Assembly: GCA_910579955.1 (NCBI GenBank)
Contig: CAJTWE010000003.1
Span: forward strand, 1-64,000
Source: an uncultured Ruminococcus sp.
GTDB taxonomy: Bacteria > Bacillota > Clostridia > Oscillospirales > Ruminococcaceae
DNA: 64,000 bases
Reading direction: 5' to 3'
Both the position numbers and the translations under genes were made by a program. The notes beneath the pieces are model-generated. The model made no database searches, was not told where the DNA came from, and was given only the letters and a program-made list of their open reading frames with translations. Each line of letters begins with the position of its first letter. Within the stretch, counting starts at the first letter, position 1. This document shows positions 8,256 through 16,576 of this stretch, piece after piece.

Positions 8256-9704
8256 TTATTTATTATTTCTTTTTTTATCAAGAAGCTGTTGCTTTATATC
8301 CCAAAGCTTCTGAGAAAGGTCTACATAGTAGGTGTGTGGATTTTCAAAACGCTTTACCTCGTCCCAGAGAAGCTCCACCTGTTCTAAGCAGTAGCGTCTT
8401 ATATCATCAAGATATGGTTCGTTATATACAAGTTCACCGTTTTTAAAGATTTCTTTGTGAAGAGGTTTTACGGTGAAATTTGTAAGAGTTTTCCTTTTCC
8501 AAGTTGCATGAGGATCAAAAATAGTATGGGTATCTTCTTTGCAAATTTCTTCGTCATACAGACAAAGCTCGTCAGCCAAAGCCTTACCCGTAGCTTTATC
8601 ATAAAACCTATAAATCTTTTTAAAGTGCGGATTTGTTATTTTTATAACATTTTCACTTATTTTGATTTTTGGTTCAATGCTTCCGTCTTCGTGCTGTATG
8701 GCAACAAGCTTATATACACCGCCAAAAACAGGATTGCTTTTTGAAGTGATAAGTCTTTCACCAACGCCGAAAATATCTATTTTAGCACCTTGCCTTAAAA
8801 GATCAGTTATCAAATATTCATCTAGGGAGTTTGAGGCAACTATTTTGCATTCTGTAAGACCTGCTTCATCAAGCATTTTTCGTGCCATTTTAGAAAGATA
8901 AGCAATATCTCCTGAGTCAAGACGTACAGCACATTTAGATATTCCCTTTGGAAGAAGAACTTCTTTAAATGCACGAATGGCATTTGGTATACCGCTTTTT
9001 AAAGTATTATATGTGTCGACCAGAAGCACTACATTATCAGGATAGAGTTCACAGAAGGTTCTAAATGCTTCATATTCACTATCAAAAGATTGAACCCATG
9101 AATGTGCCATAGTACCTGCTGACGGTACTCCGTAAAGTTGATCGGTGAGTACGCACGCCGTGCCGTTGCAACCGCCTATATATGCAGCACGTGCGCCAAG
9201 AACAGCACCGTCTGCTCCCTGAGCACGTCTTGAACCAAGCTCCAAAACAGTCCTTCCTTCAGCCGCACGTACAATACGATTTGCCTTAGTAGCAATAAGT
9301 GATTGATGATTTATTGCAATTAGAAGATAGGTTTCTATCAATTGTGCTTCTATGGCAGGCGCACGGATAGTCATTATGGGTTCATTCGGGAAAACAGGTG
9401 TACCTTCAGGTACAGCCCAAATATCTCCTGTAAATCTGAAAGTGCGCAAATACTGTAAGAATTCATCATCAAATGTATTCTTGCTTTTTAAAAACTCAAT
9501 ATCTTCATCGTCAAAATGCAGATCTTTTATATATTCTATAGCTTGACTTAAACCAGCGGCAATTGCAAATCCGCCTCCATCGGGAACGCTTCTGAAAAAT
9601 AGGTCGAAGTAAACGATTCTGTTGGAGTATCCGCTTTTGAAATAGCCATTTGCCATTGTGAGTTCATAGAAATCACAGAGCATGGCGAAATTTTCTCGTT
9701 TCAT
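8256..9704 (-). CDS. pncB: Nicotinate phosphoribosyltransferase
   Basis: 482 residues. It makes nicotinate mononucleotide from nicotinate and PRPP in the Preiss-Handler NAD salvage route. Recognised by 'MLCDFYELTMANGYF' at the N-terminus, 'ELGSRRAQGADGAVLGARAAY' (positions about 155-175) and 'GTMAHSWVQSF', whose H201 is the conserved histidine phosphorylated in the ATP-stimulated reaction. It lies 2 nt downstream of pncA, and its GGAGG site lies within the last pncA codons, so the two are coupled. The pair forms a nicotinamide to NaMN path, and the PRPP synthetase gene sits nearby on the other strand. Confidence 0.95.
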   Translation of the reverse strand: MKRENFAMLCDFYELTMANGYFKSGYSNRIVYFDLFFRSVPDGGGFAIAAGLSQAIEYIKDLHFDDEDIEFLKSKNTFDDEFLQYLRTFRFTGDIWAVPEGTPVFPNEPIMTIRAPAIEAQLIETYLLIAINHQSLIATKANRIVRAAEGRTVLELGSRRAQGADGAVLGARAAYIGGCNGTACVLTDQLYGVPSAGTMAHSWVQSFDSEYEAFRTFCELYPDNVVLLVDTYNTLKSGIPNAIRAFKEVLLPKGISKCAVRLDSGDIAYLSKMARKMLDEAGLTECKIVASNSLDEYLITDLLRQGAKIDIFGVGERLITSKSNPVFGGVYKLVAIQHEDGSIEPKIKISENVIKITNPHFKKIYRFYDKATGKALADELCLYDEEICKEDTHTIFDPHATWKRKTLTNFTVKPLHKEIFKNGELVYNEPYLDDIRRYCLEQVELLWDEVKRFENPHTYYVDLSQKLWDIKQQLLDKKRNNK

Positions 9705-9706
9705 TG

Positions 9707-10243
9707 TTATTTGTCCTCCAAGCCCGTGATTTTTATATGAATGCCATTCATAATCATTAAGGCTGCCTTATTAAGCTCTTCATCAAAGCTTGATGTGCAG
9801 CGAATGTCGACTGAAACAGGCGTTTCAGGCTGTGCTGTTTTGCAAATAACAGCATTTGAGAGAACACATATATTTGATACAAGACCACAAAGCTCTATAT
9901 TGCTGTATGGATTTTCTCTGAGATAGTCAAACAGCTTATCTGAACCGAATGTGCATTTTTCAAAGCACTTATCAGTTTCAAGCCTAATATTATCAATTTC
10001 AGGACAGAGCTTATGTCCGTGCGTTCCTTTTATGCAGTGCATTACAGGGAGATTTTTTCCCTCCTGAGTGCTTAGATATTTTTCATCATGTGTGTCATAG
10101 GTGAATATTACATCATCGCCTGTACTGTGATAATGTTTTATTTTGTCTGCGATAAGGGGAATAAGCGTATTAGCTTTTTTAAAACCAAGAGAACCGTTTA
10201 TGAAGTCGTTTTGAAAGTCAACAACGATTAAGCATCGTTTCAT
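9707..10243 (-). CDS. pncA: Nicotinamidase / isochorismatase-family cysteine hydrolase
   Basis: 178 residues. The catalytic triad of the family is visible as D9 ('VVDFQNDF'), K96 ('CFEKCTFG') and C126 ('LVSNICVLSNA'). The nicotinamidase metal ligands are present as D50 and H52 ('TYDTHDEKY') and H69 ('VMHCIKGT'), which favours nicotinamidase over other isochorismatase-like hydrolases. It deamidates nicotinamide to nicotinate, the substrate of the directly following pncB. It starts 65 nt after uppP. The symbol rests on this metal site and on the pncB neighbour. Confidence 0.85.
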   Translation of the reverse strand: MKRCLIVVDFQNDFINGSLGFKKANTLIPLIADKIKHYHSTGDDVIFTYDTHDEKYLSTQEGKNLPVMHCIKGTHGHKLCPEIDNIRLETDKCFEKCTFGSDKLFDYLRENPYSNIELCGLVSNICVLSNAVICKTAQPETPVSVDIRCTSSFDEELNKAALMIMNGIHIKITGLEDK

Positions 10244-10308
10244 ATAAACACTTCCTTTATTTAATATAATTTAATATAAATTTCGATCCTGCCGTTTTAT
10301 AATTAGTT

Positions 10309-11172
10309 TTACCCGATAACGCCTGTAAATCCGCATATAAGCACAATAGCACCCAAAATAATTCTGTACCAGCCAAAAACAGTAAAGTCATGCTTGCGTA
10401 TATATTGCATGAGGAAACGTATAATGAACATGGAAACAATAAACGCAGTAAGCATGCCAACAGCAAGTACAGTTATTTCTGCTCCGGTAAATGTAAAGCC
10501 ATATTTTACGAGCTTTAAAAGGCTTGCGCCTGCCATAACGGGAACAGCTAGGAAAAATGTAAATTCCGCAGCAGCAGTTCTTGACACACCAAGAAGCAGA
10601 GCACCAATAATAGTAGCGCCTGAACGTGATGTACCGGGGAATATTGCTGCGATAAGCTGGAATATGCCTATAAGCAGTACGATTTTATAATTCATGTCAT
10701 CTATGCTGTTTATACTTGCTGTTCGATTTTTGTTCCATTTTTCAATGAAAATAAAGGCGATACCAACAACGATAAGTGCAATTGCAACAGAAGTGGCATT
10801 ATAGAAAAGCTCAGTGAATACATCATCAAAGAGCAGGCCTATCACTGCCGCAGGTATACATGCAACAATAATTTTACCCCACATACTGAGAATATCACGG
10901 CGAAGATATGCACCAACTCCGTTTTGAGACAGTGGATGGGAATTATTTTTCATGTTTATAGGGAAAAGTTTTTTCCAGTATATGACAACTACAGCCAGTA
11001 TTGCACCTAGCTGTATTACAACATCGAACATTTCTTTGAAGTCCTCACTCATGTCAAGATGAAGAAATTCGTCCACAAGTATAAGATGACCTGTACTGCT
11101 GACAGGGAGCCATTCCGTGATACCCTCTACAATGCCGAGGATAAAGGCTTTAATGATCTCAAAAAATTCCAT
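10309..11172 (-). CDS. uppP: Undecaprenyl-diphosphatase (BacA/UppP)
   Basis: 287 residues, polytopic. It carries the two family signatures 'GIVEGITEWLPVSSTGHL' near the N-terminus and 'PGTSRSGATIIGALLLG' (about residue 180), which form the active site. It dephosphorylates C55-PP on the outer membrane face to recycle the lipid carrier for peptidoglycan and wall polymers; overproduction gives bacitracin resistance in known members. Start: a TTG at 11178 lies only 3 nt from AAGAAAGGAT, while the ATG at 11172 is at 9 nt, so 11172 is used. First gene of uppP-pncA-pncB-hisC; its promoter is overlapped by a Fur-box-like sequence. Confidence 0.95.
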   Translation of the reverse strand: MEFFEIIKAFILGIVEGITEWLPVSSTGHLILVDEFLHLDMSEDFKEMFDVVIQLGAILAVVVIYWKKLFPINMKNNSHPLSQNGVGAYLRRDILSMWGKIIVACIPAAVIGLLFDDVFTELFYNATSVAIALIVVGIAFIFIEKWNKNRTASINSIDDMNYKIVLLIGIFQLIAAIFPGTSRSGATIIGALLLGVSRTAAAEFTFFLAVPVMAGASLLKLVKYGFTFTGAEITVLAVGMLTAFIVSMFIIRFLMQYIRKHDFTVFGWYRIILGAIVLICGFTGVIG

Positions 11173-11206
11173 AGACAAAAATCCTTTCTTGAATAAGTGT
11201 GTAAAA

Positions 11207-11223
11207 TAATGATGATTATCATT
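11207..11223 (-). promoter_or_regulatory. Fur-box-like dyad at the uppP transcription start
   Basis: Minus-strand TGATAATCATCATTA (11221-11207) matches 12 of 14 fixed positions of the Firmicute Fur/Zur/PerR-type 7-1-7 dyad TGATAATnATTATCA. A perfect hexamer repeat AATGAT-N4-ATCATT spans 11208-11223. It begins at the last base of the -10 and covers the expected start of transcription, a repressor-like position. Confidence 0.4.
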
Positions 11224-11249
11224 TTACCACATATTTATAATTACGTCAA
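11221..11249 (-). promoter_or_regulatory. Promoter of uppP-pncA-pncB-hisC
   Basis: Minus strand: -35 TTGACG (11249-11244), 17-nt spacer ending TGTGG, -10 TAAAAT (11226-11221). An extended -10 is present. About 50 nt before the uppP start. Confidence 0.75.
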
Positions 11250-11307
11250 TCCCTATTACTGAATTTAGACGGAATTTGTATCGCCTGTGAAAAAAGGATG
11301 ATAGCCC

Positions 11308-11335
11308 TTGACAAAACAGAAAAAGATGTTATACT
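11308..11335 (+). promoter_or_regulatory. Promoter of ppa
   Basis: -35 TTGACA (11308-11313), 16-nt spacer, -10 TATACT (11330-11335). About 75 nt before the ppa start codon, preceding GGGAGATG. Confidence 0.7.
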
Positions 11336-11411
11336 TAATATATATTGTATGTAAAAATTCATGTCGTAGAAGCAGACGGCAGAATGATATTTAAACGGGA
11401 GATGATGTTCT

Positions 11412-11945
11412 ATGAGTAACATTTGGCATGATATCAATCCGAAGCGTATAACTGTAGAAGAGTTCATGGCTGTAATTGAGATACCAAAAAACAGCAAGAT
11501 AAAGTATGAGCTGAACAAGGAAACAGGAATCCTTGAGATGGATCGTATTCTGTACACATCTACTCACTATCCGGCTAATTATGGATTTATTCCAAGAACC
11601 TATGCAGATGATGGAGACCCGCTTGATGTTCTGGTACTCTGCTCTCAGACATTGCTTCCGATGACACTTGTACGTTGTTATCCTATCGGCGTAATTCGTA
11701 TGATTGATAACGGAAGACATGATGATAAGATCATTGCTATTCCATGCAACGATCCGACTTACAATTCTTATGTAAATATTGACGAGCTGCCGCATCATAT
11801 CTTTGAAGAAATGGTTCACTTCTTCAAGGTTTATAAGGAGCTTGAGCACAAGGCAACGGCTGTTGATGAGATTCAGGACGCTGCTAGGGCAAAGGAGATT
11901 ATTGCGAACGATATTGATTTATATATCGAGAAGTTCTGCAAGTAA
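11412..11945 (+). CDS. ppa: Inorganic pyrophosphatase (family I)
   Basis: 177 residues, typical of the bacterial soluble family I enzyme. It carries the PPase signature 'DGDPLDV' (residues about 67-73), a metal-binding Asp cluster, and 'YPANYGFIPRTYADDGDP', the substrate-loop region. It hydrolyses PPi released by biosynthetic reactions, including aminoacylation by the nearby AlaS and synthesis by Prs, pulling those reactions forward. It has its own promoter; prs begins 59 nt downstream without an obvious terminator, so the two may be cotranscribed. Confidence 0.96.
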   Translation: MSNIWHDINPKRITVEEFMAVIEIPKNSKIKYELNKETGILEMDRILYTSTHYPANYGFIPRTYADDGDPLDVLVLCSQTLLPMTLVRCYPIGVIRMIDNGRHDDKIIAIPCNDPTYNSYVNIDELPHHIFEEMVHFFKVYKELEHKATAVDEIQDAARAKEIIANDIDLYIEKFCK

Positions 11946-12004
11946 TATAGAATATTTCAAGTTTTTGAATAGTCCGTATTTTACGGATGGAAGGAGAAAA
12001 ATTC

Positions 12005-13156
12005 ATGGTTACATCATCAACAGCAACAGACATTCTTTTTAACCCGGGTACAAGCGTTGCTCCTCTTGGACTCATTGCAATGGAGGGAACAGAAGAGCTT
12101 GGAAATAAAATAGATCAATATTTGATCGAATGGGCAAAAAGAGGCGGATATGACGTTGATACATTTTTGATTGAATGTGAATGCCCCAGATTTGCTTCCG
12201 GCGATGGCAAAGGACTTATCAAGTCTACAGTTCGTGGTAAGGACCTGTTCATTCTGATCGACGTAGGAAACTACAACTGCAAGTATGAGATGTTCGGTGG
12301 AGTGAATTCTATGTCTCCTGATGATCATTATCAGGATCTTAAGAGAATTATTCAGGCTGCCAGCGGTAAAGCACATAGAATCAATGTTATTATGCCTATT
12401 CTCTATGGTGGCAGACAGCACAGAAGAAATTATCGTGAATCACTGGACTGCGCATGTGCACTTCAGGAGCTTGAAAAGATGGGCGTTTCCAATATCATTA
12501 CATTTGATGCTCATGATCCTAGAGTTCACAATGCTATTCCGCTGATGGGATTTGATAATGTTATTCCATCATATCAGGTTCTTAAAGCAATGTTCAGCGA
12601 ATTTCCGGATCTTCATACAACACCTGATCAGTTTATGGTAATAAGTCCTGATGAAGGTGCGCTCAACCGTAATATGTACTACGCTTCAATGTTGGGTGTA
12701 CCGATGGGCATGTTCTATAAGAGACGTGATTATTCTGTAATAATCAATGGACGTAATCCTATTGTAGCTCACGAATACCTTGGAAACTCCGTAGAGGGTA
12801 TGGATGTATTTATTGCCGATGATATTATTTCCTCAGGTGATTCCATGCTTGATATTGCAGTTGCACTGAAAAAGCGCAAGGCAAAGAGAGTATTCTGCTA
12901 TGCAACATATGGTCTGTTTGTAAATGGCCTTGAAGTTTTTGATAAGGCTTATGCTGATGGATATGTTGATGCTGTATTTGGCACTAATCTGACATATCGT
13001 TCAGATGAACTGCTAAAAAGAGAGTGGTTCCATGAAGTTGATTGTTCAAAATATATTTCCTACTTTATTTCCGCACTTAACCATGATGCTTCTATCGGTA
13101 ATGTAATTGATCCGAATCAGAAGATCAAGGCGCTTCTTGAAAGCAGAAATAAGTAA
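12005..13156 (+). CDS. prs: Ribose-phosphate pyrophosphokinase (PRPP synthetase), long divergent type
   Basis: 383 residues, about 70 longer than classical Prs. PRPP-synthetase landmarks remain: 'TFDAHDPRVHNAIPLMGFDN' (equivalent of the DLH-Q flexible-loop partner), 'KRRDYSVI' and the PRPP-binding loop 'VFIADDIISSGDSMLDIA'. It makes PRPP from ribose-5-phosphate and ATP, feeding nucleotide, histidine and NAD (pncB) synthesis. Start: the ATG at 11987 precedes the AAGGAG at 11991-11996, so the ATG at 12005 (8-nt spacing) is the better start. The N-terminal extension over about residues 1-60 is unlike classical Prs. Confidence 0.87.
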   Translation: MVTSSTATDILFNPGTSVAPLGLIAMEGTEELGNKIDQYLIEWAKRGGYDVDTFLIECECPRFASGDGKGLIKSTVRGKDLFILIDVGNYNCKYEMFGGVNSMSPDDHYQDLKRIIQAASGKAHRINVIMPILYGGRQHRRNYRESLDCACALQELEKMGVSNIITFDAHDPRVHNAIPLMGFDNVIPSYQVLKAMFSEFPDLHTTPDQFMVISPDEGALNRNMYYASMLGVPMGMFYKRRDYSVIINGRNPIVAHEYLGNSVEGMDVFIADDIISSGDSMLDIAVALKKRKAKRVFCYATYGLFVNGLEVFDKAYADGYVDAVFGTNLTYRSDELLKREWFHEVDCSKYISYFISALNHDASIGNVIDPNQKIKALLESRNK

Positions 13157-13163
13157 GAAAAGG

Positions 13164-13192
13164 TTGACATTTATAAGGAAATCTGGTATACT
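13164..13192 (+). promoter_or_regulatory. Promoter of the T-box-controlled alaS operon
   Basis: -35 TTGACA (13164-13169), 17-nt spacer ending CTGG, -10 TATACT (13187-13192). Directly upstream of the T-box leader and 7 nt past the prs stop. Confidence 0.8.
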
Positions 13193-13198
13193 TTAAGC

Positions 13199-13425
13199 AT
13201 ACTTATATGGACGCTGAACGGAATGACTGCACAAAAACGTCTTTAGAGAGAATGCGGCTGGTGAAAGCATTCGTCGTAGGTGCAGGTGCTACCCGGGAGT
13301 CATTCAGGGAAATCTGGACGTAAGCTCTGCGTTAAAGGCGATGAGGAAAACGAAAGCTTCGTTTTCAAATTTGGGTGGTAACACGAAAGCCTTCGTCCCA
13401 TTATGGCGGCGTAGGCTTTTTTGTG
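13199..13425 (+). ncRNA. Alanine T-box riboswitch leader of alaS
   Basis: The leader has all T-box parts. Stem I base GAATGAC (13221-13227) pairs with GTCATTC (13299-13305). A distal 'GGCTGGTGAAAGC' loop follows. The likely specifier is the Ala codon GCT at 13288-13290 within 'GGTGCTACC'. The T-box 'TTGGGTGGTAACACG' lies at 13371-13385, where TGGT can pair with a tRNA-Ala ACCA end. The terminator AAAGCCT/AGGCTTT plus T6 is at 13386-13422. Uncharged tRNA-Ala should stabilise the antiterminator and allow alaS transcription. Confidence 0.93.
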
Positions 13426-13477
13426 CTTTTTTAGAAAATATAAATTAAAAGTATAAATTATAAGGAGTAATATAACA

Positions 13478-16129
13478 ATGCAGTGGCAAGGATTAAATGA
13501 TTTAAGAGAAAAGTACCTTTCATTTTTTGAAAGCAAAAACCATACACGTATGGCAAGTGCGTCACTGGTACCGCAGGGAGATAAGAGCCTTTTGCTTATA
13601 AACTCTGGTATGGCACCGCTGAAAAAATATTTTCTTGGACAGGCAGTTCCTCCAAATGTAAGAGTAACTACTTGTCAGAAGTGTATTCGTACACCTGATA
13701 TTGAGCGTGTAGGTCAGACTGCACGTCACGGCACATATTTTGAAATGCTGGGTAACTTCTCATTCGGTGATTATTTTAAGAAGGAAGCTATCACATGGGC
13801 ATGGGAATTTCTTACTGGTGAGCTGGAAATTCCGGCTGAGCTTCTTTATGTTTCTGTATTCCAGGATGGCGACGATGCTGACGAAGAAGCATACGATATG
13901 TGGACAAAGACTATCGGCGTAGATCCATCTCATATGGTTCGTCTGGGCAGAGAGGATAACTTCTGGGAACACGGTTCAGGTCCATGCGGTCCATGTTCTG
14001 AAATTTATTTTGATAGAGGTCCTGAAAAGGGATGTGGTAAGCCGGATTGTGCAGTAGGATGTGACTGCGATCGTTATGTAGAGGTATGGAATCTTGTATT
14101 CAGTCAGTTTGATAGCGATGGCAATGGTCATTATACTGAAATGGAGCATAAGAATATAGATACAGGTATGGGCCTTGAGCGTCTTGCATGCGTGATGCAG
14201 GGTGTTGACAATCTTTTTGAAGTGGATACTGTTCAGAAAATTATGAATCACGTTTGTGATATTGCAAATGTTAAGTATCATACAGATGAAAAGACAGACG
14301 TAGCTTTGAGAGTTATTACTGACCATATTAGAAGCACAACATTTATGGTAGGCGATGGAGTTATGCCTTCAAATGAGGGCAGAGGTTATGTTCTTAGAAG
14401 ACTTCTCCGTCGTGCGGCACGTTTTGGCAGAATGCTTGGAGTAAGAGAAGCATTCCTTTATAAGGTATGCGAGACGGTTATTGCTGAAAATAAGAGCGCT
14501 TATCCTGAGCTTGAAGAAAAGAAAAATTATATCTGCAAGGTTATAAAGAACGAAGAGGAAGCTTTTGCTAAAACTATTGATAATGGTTTTGCACTGCTCA
14601 CAGCTGTTTTGGATGATCTTGAATCAAAGGTAGAAAAGATAGTAGCAGGTGAGGACGCATTTAAGCTTTCTGATACCTATGGCTTCCCGATAGATCTTAC
14701 TCTGGAAATTGCAGCTGAGCGTGGCTTTGAAATTGACAGAGCAAGATATGATGAGCTTGTAAAAGAACAGCGCCGTAAGGCAAGAGAGGATCATCTTGCA
14801 AAGGCTGGTTCTTCATGGGCAGACAACAGCGTAAAGCTTGATACCCCTGCAACTGTATTTACAGGCTACACAGATTTTGTTGCTGAAACAAAGGTTGTTG
14901 CTATTTTCAAGGGACAGGAATCTGTGGAGGTTCTCAGTGAGGGCGAACAGGGTGTTGTTGTCCTTGAAAAGACTCCTTTTTACGCTGAAAGTGGCGGTCA
15001 GGTAGGCGATACAGGTGTGATTTCTACACCAAGCAGCAGCTTTGGCGTACAGACTACAAATAAGAATGAGGATGGCCATTATCTTCATATCGGTACTATG
15101 GAGGAAGGCGAGCTGAGAGTAGGCGATACTGTTTCTGCTGATATTGATTCTGCAAAGAGAATGTCTATAATGCGTAATCATACAGTGGCTCATATCTTAC
15201 AGGCTGCTCTTCGTGAAGTTCTGGGAGATCATGTTCATCAGGCTGGTCAGCTTGTAAATGCATCTGAGTGTCGTTTTGACTTCTCACATTTCGCAGCACT
15301 TACAGCAGAGGAACTGGAAGCAGTTGAGAATATTGTAAATGAAAAAATTCTTTCAGCTATTCCTGTGACAATGAAAGAAATGCCGATTGAAGAGGCGAAG
15401 AAGCTCGGTGCTATGGCGCTTTTCGGAGAGAAATATGGCGATGTTGTACGTGTAGTTTCAGTAGGAGATTTTTCTGTTGAATTCTGCGGCGGTACTCATG
15501 TTGCCAATACATCTAATATCGGACTGTTCAGAATCGTATCAGAAAGCTCTGTTGCTTCAGGCGTTCGCCGTATTGAAGCTGTAACAGGTACAGGTGTTTT
15601 GAAGCTTCTTTCTTCTTATAAGAATAGTATGAACATAGCTGCAAATGCACTTAAACTCAGCAATATAGCTGATCTGGCTGAAAAGTGTGCTGCTATGTCA
15701 AATGAACTTCGTGAGAAGGATAAGCAGATCGAATCACTTAATCAGAAGATATCCGATATGAAGATGAGTGCAATTTTTGATAATGCAAAAATTGTCGGCG
15801 ATGTAAAGATCGTTTCCGCAATGATGACAGGCATAACACCTCAGATGCTCCGTAAAATGGGTGATAACATCAAGGCTATGGACACTCCTGTTATAGCAGT
15901 TATTGCAGGTGTTACAGATGATAAGGGTAATATGGTTTGTGCTTGCTCTAAGTCTGCTCAGGAAAAGGGCGCTCATGCTGGTAAGATTATTCAGAGAATA
16001 GCTGCTATTACAGGTGGTAAGGGCGGCGGCCGTCCTGATACTGCAATGGCAGGTGTAGGTCAGACATATATGATAGATGAAGCACTTATGGCTCTGGAGA
16101 GCATTGTAAGTGAAATGATCAATAAGTAA
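13478..16129 (+). CDS. alaS: Alanyl-tRNA synthetase
   Basis: 883 residues, the full family length. N-terminal class II core with 'HGTYFEMLGNFSFGDYF' and 'GPCGPCSEIYFDRG'; tRNA-recognition middle; editing domain with 'HTVAHILQAALREVLGDHVHQAG' and 'SVEFCGGTHVANT' (zinc-binding His/Cys set); C-Ala domain ending in glycine-rich 'GGKGGGRPDTAMAG'. It charges tRNA-Ala and hydrolyses Ser/Gly misacylation. Controlled by the T-box leader immediately upstream. GGAG precedes the ATG. The HIT gene follows 13 nt later and is likely cotranscribed. Confidence 0.98.
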   Translation: MQWQGLNDLREKYLSFFESKNHTRMASASLVPQGDKSLLLINSGMAPLKKYFLGQAVPPNVRVTTCQKCIRTPDIERVGQTARHGTYFEMLGNFSFGDYFKKEAITWAWEFLTGELEIPAELLYVSVFQDGDDADEEAYDMWTKTIGVDPSHMVRLGREDNFWEHGSGPCGPCSEIYFDRGPEKGCGKPDCAVGCDCDRYVEVWNLVFSQFDSDGNGHYTEMEHKNIDTGMGLERLACVMQGVDNLFEVDTVQKIMNHVCDIANVKYHTDEKTDVALRVITDHIRSTTFMVGDGVMPSNEGRGYVLRRLLRRAARFGRMLGVREAFLYKVCETVIAENKSAYPELEEKKNYICKVIKNEEEAFAKTIDNGFALLTAVLDDLESKVEKIVAGEDAFKLSDTYGFPIDLTLEIAAERGFEIDRARYDELVKEQRRKAREDHLAKAGSSWADNSVKLDTPATVFTGYTDFVAETKVVAIFKGQESVEVLSEGEQGVVVLEKTPFYAESGGQVGDTGVISTPSSSFGVQTTNKNEDGHYLHIGTMEEGELRVGDTVSADIDSAKRMSIMRNHTVAHILQAALREVLGDHVHQAGQLVNASECRFDFSHFAALTAEELEAVENIVNEKILSAIPVTMKEMPIEEAKKLGAMALFGEKYGDVVRVVSVGDFSVEFCGGTHVANTSNIGLFRIVSESSVASGVRRIEAVTGTGVLKLLSSYKNSMNIAANALKLSNIADLAEKCAAMSNELREKDKQIESLNQKISDMKMSAIFDNAKIVGDVKIVSAMMTGITPQMLRKMGDNIKAMDTPVIAVIAGVTDDKGNMVCACSKSAQEKGAHAGKIIQRIAAITGGKGGGRPDTAMAGVGQTYMIDEALMALESIVSEMINK

Positions 16130-16142
16130 GGAGTACAGAACT

Positions 16143-16502
16143 ATGGAAGATTGTCTGTTTTGTAAAATAGCGGCAGGAGAGATACCTAGTACAAAGGTAT
16201 ACGAAGATGAAACTATTTACGTATTTAAAGATATTGCACCTATCGCACCTGTACACTATCTGTTTATACCAAAGGAGCATATTTGCTGTGCTGCTAAGAT
16301 AACTCCGGAAAATTCAGCTGTTGTTGCTCATATCTACGAGGTGGCAGCAAAGATAGCCGAGCAGGAGAATCTTTCAAATGGCTATCGTATAGTAACTAAT
16401 TGCGGTGCTGACGCTGGCCAGACTGTATTCCACCTTCATTTTCATATGCTTGCAGGCGTAAAAATGGGTTGGGGTAAGGAGTTTATTCAATCTGCTGAAT
16501 AA
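16143..16502 (+). CDS. HIT-family nucleotide-binding hydrolase (HinT-like)
   Basis: 119 residues, full HIT-domain length. The histidine triad 'HLHFHML' lies near the C-terminus after 'NCGADAGQTVF', and 'CLFCKIAAGEIPSTKVYEDE' at the N-terminus is typical of HinT/YcfF proteins. Known members hydrolyse purine nucleoside phosphoramidates, including aminoacyl-adenylates, which fits cotranscription with alaS 13 nt upstream. GGAG precedes the ATG. Confidence 0.93.
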   Translation: MEDCLFCKIAAGEIPSTKVYEDETIYVFKDIAPIAPVHYLFIPKEHICCAAKITPENSAVVAHIYEVAAKIAEQENLSNGYRIVTNCGADAGQTVFHLHFHMLAGVKMGWGKEFIQSAE

Positions 16503-16576
16503 ATAAGACATGTAGGACTTTGCAGTATTTCCTAAAGACATTTAAGTATTGACATAAAGAAAAAGGATTTGACAAA

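Noticed and set aside
11246..11849. Minus-strand frames opposite ppa
   Set aside because: Shadow frames of ppa with unusual composition and no ribosome sites.
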